A stretch of 64,000 bases of DNA, taken from NCBI GenBank assembly GCA_019009955.1, contig CM032228.1, forward strand, positions 224,214,001-224,278,000. Reading direction: 5' to 3'. Positions 10,226-24,293 of the stretch are shown piece by piece. The stretch comes from Riptortus pedestris (lineage: Eukaryota; Arthropoda; Insecta; Hemiptera; Alydidae). Every line of letters begins with the position of its first letter. Within the stretch, counting starts at the first letter, position 1. A program made the position numbers and the translations under genes. The notes below the pieces were generated by a model. That model ran no database searches and had not been told where the DNA came from. It was given only the letters and a program-made list of their open reading frames with translations.

Positions 10226-11202
10226 AACACCTACACTTGTACACTGACTATACAATTAAGAAACACACTAATACAAGCACTTCTCAAAAACCAATGGCCA
10301 ATAGATCAAAAGAGTTTCTTTTAAAACTATCCATTTTTATTTGGGCATTTTTTAAAAGTTTAATAGAAACAGCGGACGTTTTAAACATTTTACTTAAAGA
10401 ATAATATTTTAAGACTGCCCTTCCATTTTTTTTACCTACGTCAAGAATAATGCAATAGAATGAATGGCATAAATTTTGTAATGAAGTCAAATTAATATTT
10501 TAGTAGGTTATTTCGCTTTATCTTTGTTATGCGATTTAATTTTTCATCACTTTGATTGTTTGTTCTTTCTTTATGTATATTATTTATTTATTTTGTTTTT
10601 ATTGTTTCCTTTTTCTTTTCTTTTTACAGAAACATCCTTAAAACATATTTCTCAACTCATGCAACGTTGAACATATATTTGTGATGCCTGAAAACAAATT
10701 TTTTATTAAGATGAAAAAAAAAAACATTATCACGGGGAAGAAGATTTATGATGGGAAAATAAATGGGGAAGAGAGAAGAAACTTGATGAAGGATGAAGAA
10801 AAAACGCTGAGTGGAGTACGCAGGCAATTAAAAATAATAATTAAAACGAATGAGACATTAGTATGTGTATGATAGAGAGCAGTAGAGTGGGGGGAAAATA
10901 CGAGAGGATGAGGGAAAATTTGTGGCAAAAAAAGAGAAGAGAAAGTGTATTTGTGAGATAGATGTAGGTTGTGTTGGAGACCCATTATGAAGGGTGTGTG
11001 GTCGTAATCATCAGCCTTAGCGAGTTTCCTCTATAGCAACTCTTCATCACTCTAACGGCTATCTCCTATATTGGAAAACTAGGCGCTTCATAGCTTCCCT
11101 AATGGACCGAATTCCTCATCCGGTGGCAAAGTTTTTGGGGCTTACCCGCGGAGGAAGAGTATTAAAAGTGGGGAAAGAGCAACTGGAAAACAACATATGT
11201 AC
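10226..11202. other. No gene recognised; purine-rich tract 10680-10960
   Basis: 10680-10960 is strongly purine-biased on the plus strand (GAAGAGAGAAGAAAC and similar), which creates chance open frames on both strands. 10990-11160 is a GC-moderate single-copy block. Confidence 0.4.
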
Positions 11203-11958
11203 AAAAAAGTCAGTCACACGGGGGCTGCGTAAACTAAGCAGATTTCCTACGTGAAGTTTAATAATGGATAAAACTACATACTGCTAACAGAACACCACCG
11301 TGTATATTAAGTGAATAAATACAAATGGTAAAAAGAAATCTTCCCCCTTCCGGGGGAAAGCGGATCAAATGCGAACTAACAGGCCTGCCAACTGCTCAGC
11401 GGAAAGAAAAACAATAACTGAAACATATCACCATATAACATATTAATTTTATTGAAAACTCTGTACTATATCTAGTACTGTAATTTATAATGAATCAGAA
11501 TAAATTTTATCGCAATCTATCAAATTTTAGTACTCCAAGAATTTAAGACGGAGGGGGGGGGGGTCACGATATCATATTTGCATTTATCTAGTATAATAAA
11601 GGTCTCTTGAAAACAATTTATGGCATTTAATGTGGTTTGTTACATATCTGAGTATTGTTTATGTAACGTGAGAAAAATACAAATATGTCGGTTAAAATTC
11701 AAGATAGAGAATAAATATATATAACAATATTTGTAGTAAATTTAATTTAAAGTAAGAGTGGTTCTATACATTTTTTTGATCCGACGTATGGTAACGGAGA
11801 TATTTCGAATTTTCAAAAATCTCCCCCTCTAACCCCCCCCCCCCCCGTCCACTGGTCCCATTTCAACCATAGTGAACTTGATCTGTCTTTTTACATAAAA
11901 AGTTTAAATATCGAGTTCAATAATGATCAAACAAAAATTACGAGAAATCTGCTAATAT
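11203..11958 (+). mobile_element. HINE-like copy, long left module, right end collapsed
   Basis: Starts AGTCAGTCACACGGGGGCTG then CGTAAACTAAGCAGATTTCC. It carries the long left module with a G11 run (11553-11563), then the shared middle, and a C-rich tract at 11834-11848. After CAAACAAAAATTACGAG it joins directly to AAATCTGCTAATA, so the microsatellite and most of the right end have been deleted. Confidence 0.8.
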
Positions 11959-12220
11959 GTACAAAAAAAAGTCTCAATGCTATGAATATAGAAGAAACGG
12001 ACACCACGTGAAAGGTCCTACACCGATAGGACATAGACCGGCTAGAATCTCGTTTTATAGGTTTGAAATGATTGAAAACGACCAGTGCACACGATGGGCG
12101 AAGAGACGAGGCATGTGGCCATACCATTGATGACTGTAAACTATTGTAAAGACCAATAACTTGCGAATAGAATTTTCGTGAACATATATTTCCCGTTGAA
12201 GAGTTCTATCCACTTTTCGT
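11959..12220. other. Unassigned spacer
   Basis: Separates a plus-oriented and a minus-oriented HINE-like copy. No gene seen. Confidence 0.3.
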
Positions 12221-12600
12221 TTTAGCAAATTCCCCTTAAGGGAAATCAGCTATTGACGTTGTACTCATGACGCGATTTTCGAAAATTTCTTCGAATGTCC
12301 ATCAATCCTACCGAAGAGATTAAGGAAATGAAGTTCGTTATTATTATACGTCGTAATTATTATACGTCAAATCGAAAAAATGTATAGTACAACCTTTTTG
12401 ATAATCGTATGATCTATAATTGTTACTCTTTACATATTTTCTGTAGCATGGATATTATCCCAGATATTTGTGTTATATTGATTTCGGCCATCTGTAAACC
12501 CCACTCCTATCCATCTCATATCAACAATAAACTTTTATGTCATGAGCCTCTTCATTCCAAGATTAAATACCAAATAATATACTTTTACTTTGAGATAAAT
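12221..12600 (-). mobile_element. HINE-like copy, right part
   Basis: Begins with the family right end in reverse (TTTAGCAAATTCCCCTTAAG, GGAAATCAGCTATTGACG, ACTCATGACGCGATTTTCG, ATGTCCATCAATCCTACC). It jumps over the microsatellite and C-tract region into the middle (CCCCACTCCTATCC, ATTAAATACCAAATAAT). The left terminus is not found. Confidence 0.7.
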
Positions 12601-15322
12601 ACAAGTAAACATGTAAAATCAATAATATATCTATTATATTTGCATCAAGAATCTAATGATTATTACACATCATGCTTGCAGTTTATTCATTAAAGAGTAG
12701 TATTTGTAATTTCATTTTGAAGCCAGTGAGGGTACCACTATACTACACATATTTTTAACAATGGCAATGAAATTTGGGCTATAATAGTTATTATATTTTC
12801 CAATAAAATCCCGATAAACATCACTTATATACATAAAAATGATGAAAACCAAGGAAAATAGGGGATGAATGAATAGACGCTGACATAAGAAACAATAGAT
12901 TTCACAAGCGATTAGATAGTTAATATTAGAGTTGATAAATGTGTTTTGACATTTCCATAGTTTTTACTGGTTACTGCTCAAAGTACTCAATACATTAGTG
13001 GAGCGGCAATCGATATTCAGGACATCCATCGAAGTTAAAGATTAACATCAGATAAACCTTTATTTGCTTTGTAATATTTTAACGTCAATAAAATAGTCTA
13101 AACTAGTAAAGGATTCCATGAAATATATTCACTTAATCAATTAAAAGTCCCTGCGTACCCAATTCTCACATCGCGCCTGCATAAGCTAATTAAATGTTCC
13201 AATTAAAGATATTCTATTCTTGTAAAAATGCATGAAAGCCGCGGCTGAGATCATAAGGGATATAACAAAGGAGCGGGGTAAACCATCAGCTCAAGTATTT
13301 TGGCCAATTCAGAAGAAAAACAGTGTACACGCCTGGCCAAGTAGAGAAGGTAGTGGAAGAGTTCACTACTATCGTTGCAGGTATATGCTGAAAGGAGTAA
13401 AACCTCCAAGGTTTATGAGGGAAAGTAATAATGTCATTTAAAGTTTTAATAGTCAATGGAATCATGGGTAAGACTTTTTTCCGGGTGGAACTGGTTCACA
13501 GTGTGGCAAACAATTTGAAGAATGCAGTCGAGGGATAACTGCAGATCTGATAGAAGCTGAGACAATAGGTCACCTAAGAAGATCTGGGAGATCTCAAAGA
13601 AGGTTCCTTTTCCAAGCTTATATTCCAACAGAAACTATCGAGTTCAGGCAGAAACAGATATGAATCTCAAGAACAAGACTATAGAGTGAGAAGTTATGCG
13701 CTGGGTAATTGAACTTGTAGCAGAAGTACAGTTCATATTTAACACGCTTTCCCGTCATATGTTTACGGGGTCGGAAAAGGGTGGGAAACAGCAAGTTGTT
13801 CTGCTCTGTTAATGTTGTGTATGTGTTCCTCCGTTTTTCGCCTAACATCAAGTACAAGTTCTCGTTGGCAGATACTTGTTCCACGACACCCTAATCAATG
13901 AGAACAGTGTCATCGATAAGTGGCAGAGTGGTGAGTCTTGCTTATTTTTTGGTGAATAGTTCCTCTATAGTATAGTAAAGTAGTAGTATTTATTTCCTCT
14001 TGGGCATTCATTGACCTCCCTTGAGGGTTATATACCGCCAAAGAGGTTTTCTACTCCTCCCAACCACTGACTCACAGAAGCACGCAATGCGCACAGTAAC
14101 CTGACACCCTGTGACTACAACAAATATGCCAACAAACTAAAGAATAGAATATAGCTCGGCGAGAACTGAACAATGCAAGTCAGGTAGAGGATAAGTTCCA
14201 TCACCTTCTGTTCGGACCTTTTCCGGAAACTTTCTTTAAAGATAGCTTCTTTAGGCTTACTCTTCCTTGGGTTAAAGGCAAAGTTACTCATTTGACTTGG
14301 AAAAAAAACAACTTCTCTAACCTATTTGAAAAGACAGTAAACCTCTAGAGGAGCTAAAACGTCCTTAAAACCCGGTTTCTGTTCTTCTAAGCCATCTTCT
14401 AAATAAATAAATTTAGTTAAGAAGTCAGAATATAATGCTCTCCCTTCATTCAGTTATAATCCGATATACTGGTTCACTTTATCATAGACTGAAAAATCAA
14501 TCATCTCAGGTTACTTTTCTAGGTCCTGTAAAATTTCCCTCAGCAGTAGCGAGAGGAAATATTCGATAAAATGTTTTAGACTAGTCGTTATTATAACTAC
14601 TTTAATAGAGAATGTTAGGAACATTCCAAGAAGAGTATAAATTCATCCACAATCAATTGTAGTTTTTTTTATTATTTAGAGGTAGTCGTTGGTTATGAAC
14701 TTATTCCATTTTCTTTGTACTCTCGATTGTTATATAGGAGTCAATGAAAATCGGTAAAGCTTGAAAAGAATGTACAGTTAATGGACCCCCTCCCACCTTC
14801 TTCTACAATTCAACAGAAGAATAAAAGGAACTTACTGTCTTACAGTGTCTCTGAAGATGGGGAAACCATAAATTAAACTAAATTTGTTCGACTTGGCCCT
14901 AAACGTACGTGAGGATCAAATTCAATTTACAGGTAAATCAAGTAAAGTGTTGGAACCGTATGCACCGACAGATATGACTAAAATTTACAGGAATGACGTT
15001 AATTGGTGGAAGGGGAATTTAGAGGGGAGTAATTGAAAATTTGATATATCTTGGTTACTATAAGGCGGATGAAAGAATTTTATAAAACCAGTGTTATCGG
15101 AATTTCAATTTTCAAAAATAAATATTTTATACAAGTTTACTCAGGCTTTAGTAATAACGGATTTTTTAGTATTTTTTTTTATATTTTAACCTTTGTAACC
15201 CCAATTTTCTACTCCATTCGCCCTTCAATTAAAGGACCTCAATCAATACTACAATATACTTACTTAAACATCTCAAGTCCAACTAATAATTTAATAATGT
15301 TCAATTCTATTGAAAGAGAATA
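12601..15322. other. Long stretch without a recognised gene
   Basis: Open frames at 13232-13441 (+), 13446-13628 (-) and 13618-13884 (-) lie in a slightly GC-richer part but match no family known to me. 15060-15320 may be a very decayed minus HINE-like middle (CCCCAATTTTCTACTCC), too weak to annotate. Confidence 0.35.
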
Positions 15323-15403
15323 GATTTTGAAATGAGATAACCAGTATGTCGTTCCAATATGTGAGAAATCACCTTAGTTTAAGCAGCCCCTGAGCAACGG
15401 ACT
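15323..15403 (-). mobile_element. HINE-like left-end fragment
   Basis: ATATGTGAGAAATCACCTTA then GTTTAAGCAGCCCCTGAGCA and ACGGACT match the reversed left terminus with several substitutions. Confidence 0.55.
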
Positions 15404-17623
15404 ATTATCTTATTTTTAAGTTATTTTATAAAGTTTATTAAGAAATATGTGGTGGCAGAAAGTTTCTATTGTTCATATCTCCAGATAAAATTCCACTAGT
15501 TAACGTTTTGCCTAAAGTAACGAATTATAAAGATAGAATTATTGAAAAGGCCATGTAAATTGAGAAACATCAGAAAACATTTTAATAGAGAAAAGGATTA
15601 TAGAATCGGCTAACTATGGACAACTGTTGTTCCAAAATGGGTAGCAGATTATTTTTAGTACTAAATATGCAGATATAGAATGTGCTTCAAATATCAAATC
15701 AACTGAATCTTAAAATAAAAAATATCAAATTTCTCTATGAAAAAAATACTGAGCACTTTTTACAATTTGAACTTAATAATTCAATTTATAGGGCCTTGTA
15801 ATTTACTTATTAAAACCGAATTGCGCCCAGGCTCATTCAAACGGAAACTGTGCTCTTTTTTCCCATTGAACTTTAGTCTTTTATCGATTGTACTAATCAA
15901 AAGGGTGAGCTGCCATTCACATTGAAAGTTCGAACAGCATTATTATCTCGATGGATTGAAGGAGGTGTTCCTGAACGGCGGTAGGTAAGCCTTCTAAGGG
16001 AAAGGTTTCCATTTTCATTAGAGGCAGGGAATAAGGAAGAGGGAGCCTCAGGCCACAAACCCACTTACCTCAGACCCAACATTCCTCCATCTCCTTTTAT
16101 TACAGCCTGAATAAATTGTTTTCTTTGCCTTACCTTTTTATAAGATTATGCTATCCAGCTGACAACAAAGAAATGAACTCATTAAGGTATGCAGGCCAAG
16201 CGCACAACCATACTTTATGATTGTAGTAGATTAATAAATTATTAACACTAAATAAATAATAACTGTTACTAAACCGGAAGGTATATGGTAAAGCAAACTA
16301 TACTATTACCTCATATAAAGGATAAACTCTCCACAAAATGATAAACATTTTTATTGTAACTGAATTCATCAGGGATTATCATAGCTTCGGTGTTACAATT
16401 TATTTCGAGAAAATACATAGTCCCAATATACTTGCCTGAGTAATAACGCTATAATTTTATTAATTAAAGTTTATTTCAATCATGGAAAAATTTGACAGAC
16501 ACAAATAGACTGGAAATCATTTGTGCATTGGTAGACGAAACAAATAGAATAATATTTATATAAGTTACTTAGTTTATATTTACACTTATATTTAGAAACA
16601 CAGCCACGAATGGCGGATCTGACATGGAGTCGTGAGTACAATGACTCTGTCACGGAACTGGGATAGACAAGTATAATCAGTACAATTAAGTCCTCACAGT
16701 ATTTACTGTGTTTTCATAATTTTGCCCAACTTTTCTTCAGACTTTCTACTTCTTCAGGGCTTTCTCTGAGACTAAAACGTTTTATACTTATTCAGGAATA
16801 TTTGTTAGTCTTTTTAGGTGCCTAGGGCGGAGTCTTCCCTTCCAGGAAGCTTAGGATGCTCATTCCTGTCCATTCTTTTGAAATTGTACCTTCCTTGTTT
16901 GTGGTCTTCTGTCGAGCTGAAAGGAGGAGATTCCCAAGTTTGTTTAACAGAAAAAAGTTTCCAAAGATAGCTGGAAGGGAAGGCTCTGTACAAGACTCAG
17001 GGAAAGACATTTTTATATGCCTGAATAAGAACAATATCTAGAATCTCAATATCTAGAAAGTCTTGAGGAATCTGGAAGTTAGTGTAGCTTAATGTCGTCC
17101 GACAACATGTAGACAAGGTCAGCCCCCGAAGTCCTGATTTGTAGTTATGATACGGACCTTGGAAGTCTTCGAATATATTTACGTATAAATATATTGGATA
17201 GAACGGCTGACGCTCATTCTTTGTTGTGATAACCTGATGAAGAAAGCAGCAAGACTTGCGAATGTTTGATACATTCCATGCTCTCAATACTAGAAGATCA
17301 CAATAATTGGTGTAACATGTTGTATATTATAGGCATTTTTGTTTATATTTTAGAATATCAAATTTTAAGATTAGGATTATTATAAATTTTCTTATATGTA
17401 CTAATTGGCAAAACTCATCATTAATTTGTATTTCTCTCTCTTTTAAATGTGTAAATAAAGTTTTCTACATTTTTTCTTTGTTATCTCTTAAAATTGCTTT
17501 TAGTCCATTTTTGAGATGGTGGACAGTGAGCAGCAAGATCGTAGTTAAAACTCAACCTTGCATCGTTCCTTCACAATTTTTTGTAGAATTTTGAGACCTT
17601 TTTTCGTTGCTTCTTACCTGTTT
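15404..17623. other. No recognised gene
   Basis: 15950-16130 is GC-richer and repeat-free (GGCGGTAGGTAAGCCTTC). 16600-17290 has two overlapping short frames on opposite strands without family resemblance. Confidence 0.35.
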
Positions 17624-17716
17624 GTGGTTGGACATGACGCGATTTTTGAAATATTCCTTCAAATGTCCATCAATTCTACCCAGGAAATGATACTGAGGAA
17701 ATGGGGTTCGTTCAAA

Positions 17717-17775
<59 letters not shown>

Positions 17776-18180
17776 TGTCTGTGTGTGTATGTGTGTGTCT
17801 TTTACCGCTTTAGTAGTCGCAATTATTGTTTTGTCGTAGCCAAACTCAATATATAAGCGTTTATGCAACACTAAAGATTCAATTCATTAACGACTAAAAT
17901 CAGACTGGGAGAAGGTATCAAAGGTGAGGAATTTTGAAAATTCAAAATTTCTCCGTTATTACATATAGGATCGAGAAAGTGTATAGAACCAATCTTTTTG
18001 TAAATTTAGTTGCCTATAAATATTGTGATGTACACATTTTGTCTAATAATTAATATTAAACAAGGGGTTCGGAATTTTAGTTTTTTGCGTTTATTAAACC
18101 CCCCACTCCTACTCATGTCCTAATATCAAAAGCTGTTGTAACATGAAACTCTTTATTCTAAGCATTTTTTTGTAATTCAA
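17624..18180 (-). mobile_element. HINE-like copy with TA/TG microsatellite
   Basis: Reverse right end (GACATGACGCGATTTTTGAA, AATGTCCATCAATTCTACCC), then (TA)10 at 17717-17736 and a TG-rich array to 17799, then CTTTTACCGCTTTAGTAGTC and GCAATTATTG, and the middle up to AACCCCCCACTCCTACTC. The palindrome and the left terminus are missing. Confidence 0.75.
17717..17799. repeat. (TA)n-(TG)n microsatellite
   Basis: Compound array at the microsatellite position of the HINE-like copy. Confidence 0.95.
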
Positions 18181-18809
18181 GTTTACGCTTTTAATCATAT
18201 ATGTATTCTATTAGAAACTTTCTAAAATGTATTGTTCTGATCGATCCCAACTGTAAAATGGGTCTCCTATAAACAATTGGAAATAAATTGTTGCTAAGTT
18301 AGGCAGTGACTATTCTAGGCCGAATAAATCTCCTTGGTGATTAGCATTGTTTCGAGACAATAATAGATTCAATTTAGTTCAAGTCCAACTGGTGAAAGGA
18401 GGCAAGTTTCGATGAGGTAGCCCCAATATTATATTGGTTATTATAATGGAAATGCGGGATAAAGGAGATTGTCTTGCTGATCCTGCGCCGGGAGGCCTAG
18501 GCATACAGATGAGCAACGGGCTTAACTTCCTTGGAGGCGGGGAAAACTCGATTAAATTGGTGGTCTGTCCCCCCTCAGGGGTTGGGGGTGTTTTGTAATA
18601 TTTGCATTGGGATCAAGGGGATTTGGTGGGGCTTTGGTGGGCCAGTCGTTCTCACCCCCTTCCCGATGCTACTTAAGGGGAGAGATATATCTTACTGTCA
18701 TCGCTTGGGTCTCTATGCCTTTTGTACCCGGGTGTGTTAAACGGAACATATGTGACAGCTTAATCAGTCTTGCAACACGCACATTCGACACTTATAAAGA
18801 ATCACGGAA
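18181..18809. other. GC-richer single-copy stretch
   Basis: 18470-18730 is G-rich (GGGGCTTTGGTGGGCCAG, CCTCAGGGGTTGGGGGTG) with short overlapping open frames but no recognised protein. Confidence 0.35.
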
Positions 18810-19715
<906 letters not shown>

Positions 19716-19813
19716 TAATAAATTTTCTCGCAACTCAAATATTGAACGAAATATTCTTACATTCTCATTTTCAGCCTCAAAAACAGCATCTCTAATACTC
19801 TTCGGATTTTGAC

Positions 19814-19914
19814 TTATAAATAGAGAATATATGGTGAGATCACATTACTAGTACGTCATTCCGCCATGTGGGGAAACTGCTTAGCTAACGCAGCCCCTGC
19901 GTGAAGGACTTTTC
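19814..19914 (-). mobile_element. HINE-like left-end fragment
   Basis: TATGGTGAGATCACATTACT, then CCATGTGGGGAAACTGCTTA and GCTAACGCAGCCCCTGCGTG match a reversed left end with a left module like those at 22300-22365 and 48600-48700. It lies about 100 bp beyond the left terminus of the preceding copy, in the same orientation. Confidence 0.7.
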
Positions 19915-21680
19915 TTATTTATATCATAATTTTATCATAACGTTCTGTTACTACAACAAAAAAACGGTTTCATCATAATACTAACTAATTGAAGTACGTG
20001 GATGATAAGTAACGTACAATACAAGTGAAAAAGAATAGTTTTAAGTATTCCAAACTATATTTAATAGTTTTCATATTTTTAACAACAATATCATCAATAC
20101 TACCTAAGTCCTTTTTTTGAAGGACAGATTCGACAAAAACGTCTATCTTCACCACATATGAAAAAACAAACACCACAAGTTTGTGTACATATAGAATTCC
20201 AAATCTGATTATTTTTAAAAACAGAACCTGTAATTTTGAACTACTTATATATGGTTGATTTTGTCAATTTGGCTTTCTTTTGTTGAGACTTTTTAAATAA
20301 AAAATAATGAATCAATCAAAATATCCAAAGCAATTTAGACCATATTCCCCAGAAAAGAGGGTCACTTTGTTTCAGTTTTCTCAATTATAATTTAACAATT
20401 TTTGACACTCCAAAGGTTTTTTTTGGTACTCAATACAACTGTTGTTAATTGTGGAATACTATACACGTTACCACACCTTTCTAGCTATAAAAGCGTTCCA
20501 GTTAGTGAGTTAATCTCTAAATAAATTCCCATTCCTCACTTAGAAATCAAAAACCACATAAATACAATACTCCAGATGAAATAAACTGAACTGACAAAAA
20601 TTTAAAGATTAAAAGGAACAAGCTGAAACAGGAGAATTTAAAAACTAGAGACTAATGTAAATCGCCTCATCATCATATTAAATTCGCGTCAAAAATAAAA
20701 CACATCTCTCAATTTCTAAAACGGAATGAGTTTCCATTGGTGAATGGAAGCAGGTAAATAAGGAACAAGAAATACACTTGAATGATAATGTAAAAAGGTA
20801 AAAAGGGAAATTGAACCATGATTACCAATTACAGGATCAAAGGGAACACCGAGGTAAAAAGTCATTAAACGAGGATTCAAAAATATTACAAGGGATAAAA
20901 GATTGAATGGGAAAACCTTCTATAAGAAATATGAATAACTCAGATATTCTTGAAAAAACGGAGAACATTCTAATTCGTGGAAAACAAGGGTAAATAACGA
21001 CAAGACAAGAGTATTATTTATTTACTTGCTAAAATAAATATAAATGTAATTTCATTAATGTGTGAATTTTTACCAAAATTTTAACATTCAATATTCACTC
21101 TTCATTTTATTCGTAAGCCTAAATATGTTTATTATATTCCTGCTTAACAGGAAAATGAGGAGAAAAATAAAAAAATTCTGATAGTATGCATTATGGGTCT
21201 TGTTCTACAAAATATGCAAACACATTTTTATAAGGATATTTATGTTCCTTAATTTTCATTTTATATGCTTCGTCATAAACATGGAGCGAAATCGGCTGGA
21301 GAATTTGTGATTCAAGGCAATGAAGAAAATTTAATGTTCAAACTAACCAACGTAGCACTCAACACTTACTTATCACACTGAATAGCAAGATGCTCGCTTT
21401 ATTTACAACGTTAAGTTGTTGTTGTGCTTTTCTATATGCCATCACCTGTAATGTTCTTTGGAGATTTTATTTCTAAAGATATAGTCTGTTGGTCTCTATT
21501 CACTGACAGGAAGTTAATAATTGCTATTGAAATGTACAACAATTCTTTGTAATAATTAAAAAGCACCCCTATGCAGTGATCCCAAACAAATCATTATTAT
21601 GAATAACAATAAAATATTTTAATAATATAAATATCTTCAATTCATTTCTACAGTTGTAGCAAAATATAACAACCTACAAT
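19915..21680. other. AT-rich stretch, nothing recognised
   Basis: No gene, RNA or repeat family identified on either strand. Confidence 0.4.
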
Positions 21681-21689
21681 TGTGCTAGT

Positions 21690-22020
21690 GAACATTAGCC
21701 AATATCCATTATGTATAATGGAAGTATTTTATAGAATCAATCTTATTCAAAATATAATGTTCTATAAATGTTTTTATATATTTTTTTCCATATTAACCGA
21801 GATATTTCCATATTTTAGTTTTACTCCTACTCATTTCAAATTAACTGTAAGCTGTTGTATCGTGAACCACTTCATTCCCAGGTTAAATACCAAATATGGT
21901 TTTCGTTGAACTAATACTTTCTGATACACATGCATATACGTCATGTGATGACGTAGTCAATTAAAAGTTTTGTTCTTTACTAGAAAATGTTTAGTTGATC
22001 TATACCATACTCTATATTTA
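21690..22020 (-). mobile_element. HINE-like copy, middle fragment
   Basis: TTTTATAGAATCAATCTTAT, ACTCCTACTCATTTC, CCAGGTTAAATACCAAATAT and ACGTCATGTGATGACGTAGT match the minus-strand middle and left module, as at 48140-48300. No terminus is preserved. Confidence 0.6.
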
Positions 22021-22049
22021 GACTCTTCAGCCAGCCCTAAAGATCATAT

Positions 22050-22365
22050 TTTTTATTGGCTGAAGTCGGAGATGGAATAGTGGTGGTTTAGCCGGGAATT
22101 GGAAAATTCCAAATATCTTCGGAAAATTATGAGCCAGATTATAAAATGTTGTAGAACCAGTCTTGTTAAACTTTTGATTTTCTACAATCTTTGGTCTACA
22201 CATTTTTGGTAACTCAAGTATTAAGCTAGTTATTCGTACTTTCTTGATTTCTGCCTTCAGTGACACTTCCCCTCCCTCCACTCATGTTTTTTTTTTAAAA
22301 TATAAATAGAGAATACATGGTGATATGAGATCACAAGAGTTATACCAGCACTTGGACAATGTTTT
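22050..22365 (-). mobile_element. HINE-like copy, variant middle
   Basis: GGCTGAAGTCGGAGATGGAA, TAAAATGTTGTAGAACCAGT, CTCATGTTTTTTTTTT and AATAGAGAATACATGGTGAT parallel the variant at 48370-48640. The terminus is lost after 'GTTATACCAGCAC'. Confidence 0.6.
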
Positions 22366-24221
22366 CCGACTTCAGGTGAGTTTGTTTTTCACAAGCTTTG
22401 TTATATTTCCAGCAGAAGGTTCCTTACGTTTTCGGTAGCAGATATTTGCGGACTGCAGAGAGGAAGGGAAGTTGTTCCAATTTGCTTCCAACGACAGTTA
22501 CGTCATACATAATTAATCAATAACATATAATTAATTACATAAACAATTAATTAGTGTAGAGCATGTGGAGTTTAGAGGCGAGCCGTGAGAAAACAAACAC
22601 CGTCGAGAAGCCCATGGCGCACTTAAAATTAATTAGGCCCGTGCGGAGAGAGGGGTTGGTTACGAGAGAGAGTGAGTGGGGGTGAGTGAAGGGGTGAGCG
22701 AGGGTGTGTGAGTCTCTAGTTATCCCGGCCGGATGGAGATCAAAGAAATGGTCGGCCCTCGGACTACTCGGGGTCCATCAGTCAGTGTCTAGATATGGAT
22801 TTATCTTCCCGTTAGGAAATTGCTTGTCGGAAATTAATAGCAACTCATAGGATGTGGAGGCGTTCGACTCGTTACCCGCGCCTATCTCGGCGACGAACCG
22901 TTTGAAATATTATTTATTGGATCAATGGCAGATGGACTAACAGATTTACACTCTCGGACAAATCAAGTTCTGCACTTGAAGCGAAACCTTTGTGGTCTTA
23001 GTTGGTCAAATAAGATAACACTGATTATATGACTGAGTTTTCTAGAACTGAAGAACAACTTGTACGGATTGCAACAATTAAAATGATGAATTCCTCGCGA
23101 AACGACTACTAATAAATAAGGTGAATAAGCTTCAAGGATTCTTGTAGAGAGCAAGAACCGGATTGACCATGCGCTAATTTATAAGACACTAAAGCGCCTT
23201 AGAAGTGATCAAGTGACCAATTGTGAATTGAAAAACTTTAATACCACTGACGAATGAAGAGGATTCACAAGACTGAGAAAAAGCTAAAGAGAATTAGGTC
23301 TTAATCAAAAAATAATACTTCCTAAAATTCCACCAAAGTATAAAATAGAATTTACCTACAGAGTTTAACTGACGCGAATAGTTCACTTATTACATTTACT
23401 GGGCAACGATGCTAAGGATATCCTTCCAGGCGCTTGGAGTAAGGTTTTGAAATGAAATTAATAAAAAAAATTAAATGTTTTTACCCTTAGCAATGGAAAT
23501 AAGAAATTTAGAGACCGGCGAGAAGCAGTTAATAAACCTCTTCGAAATGCCAAGAGGAATTTCCTTTCTCCGACGACATTTCCGCAGAATGATTGAGTGT
23601 GTGGCGTGAGGAATAGATATATATTCGAAGCTACTCCAATGAAAATAAAATATGTAAAGATAACTGGAGCTAAAGGGGAAGTGCTTGGTAAATGAAAAGT
23701 GCACTTGGAGAAGCTGCTGAGTTGCGTACAACACAATACTTACAGAATGAACCCCTTATGCGAAAGGGATATATGCAATTATCAATCAGAATTTAGAAGA
23801 GAATGAAGACCTTCAGATGGGAGGTTCAACAAGCAAAGTGTACATGCCCAATTCATTGCCTTCAATGTGACATACGATACACAGAACACAGGCTTTTTTT
23901 GGAATACAGTGACCAGAGAAACATTCCCTGACAAGGGCATGTATTAATGGCTGCCTTCTTGAATGTAGGAGCAAGAGGTAATGACGGAGGCCTCCATCCT
24001 TAAGTCGGAATTCAGTTAAGGCGGTTGTTTGCTTTCCTGCTGATCTCCACAGTCGTGGATAACGTGAGATATCCAAAAATAATGGAGATTACTTGTAAGA
24101 TGCATAAGTTCTTATGAAAATGATGGAGCTTTGCTCGGAAGCAAGAAAGAGGACATGCTTGTCGTGTTAGACAAACAGCTGGAGTGTAAGGGACTTATTC
24201 TTCTCAAAAGTAAAAAGCTTG
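22366..24221. other. No recognised gene; GC-richer block 22560-22920
   Basis: 22505-22560 is a run of ATTAATTA-type sites. 22560-22920 is a repeat-free GC-richer block (TCCCGGCCGGATGGAGATCA, GCGCCTATCTCGGCGACGAA), a candidate conserved regulatory block. Near 23840-23930 a plus frame reads CPIHCLQCDIRYTEHRLFLE, faintly like a LINE CxxC-H motif, too weak to call. Confidence 0.35.
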
Positions 24222-24293
24222 AAATTTTGAATGGACCCAATTTTCGTTATCTCCTATGTAGGAACGTTTCCCCCCAAGGGAAATCTGCTAAAA
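24222..24293 (+). mobile_element. HINE-like right-end fragment
   Basis: TTTTGAATGGACCCAATTTT then CGTTATCTCCTATGTAGGA joins directly to CCCCAAGGGAAATCTGCTAA, so the middle of the right end is deleted. Confidence 0.65.

Noticed and set aside
10746..10985. 79-codon minus frame
   Set aside because: Product of a purine-rich tract, with low-complexity S/F/H composition.
13232..13441. 69-codon plus frame with moderate codon quality
   Set aside because: No recognised domain and no support beyond being open, so mentioned only in the stretch description.
13980..14110. Possible SINE from the TTTATTTCCTCTTGGGCATT region
   Set aside because: Lacks the A and B boxes and the diagnostic body blocks of the SINE family in this window.
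15060..15320. Possible additional HINE-like middle
   Set aside because: Only isolated C-rich and TACTCC-type similarity, too weak to separate from AT-rich background.
17558..17871. 93- and 70-codon frames
   Set aside because: They cross the TA/TG array of a HINE-like copy and consist largely of repeat-encoded residues.
23813..24076. Possible LINE CxxC-H remnant (CPIHCLQCDIRYTEH on the plus strand)
   Set aside because: Only about 30 codons with weak spacing of the motif and no neighbouring LINE sequence.
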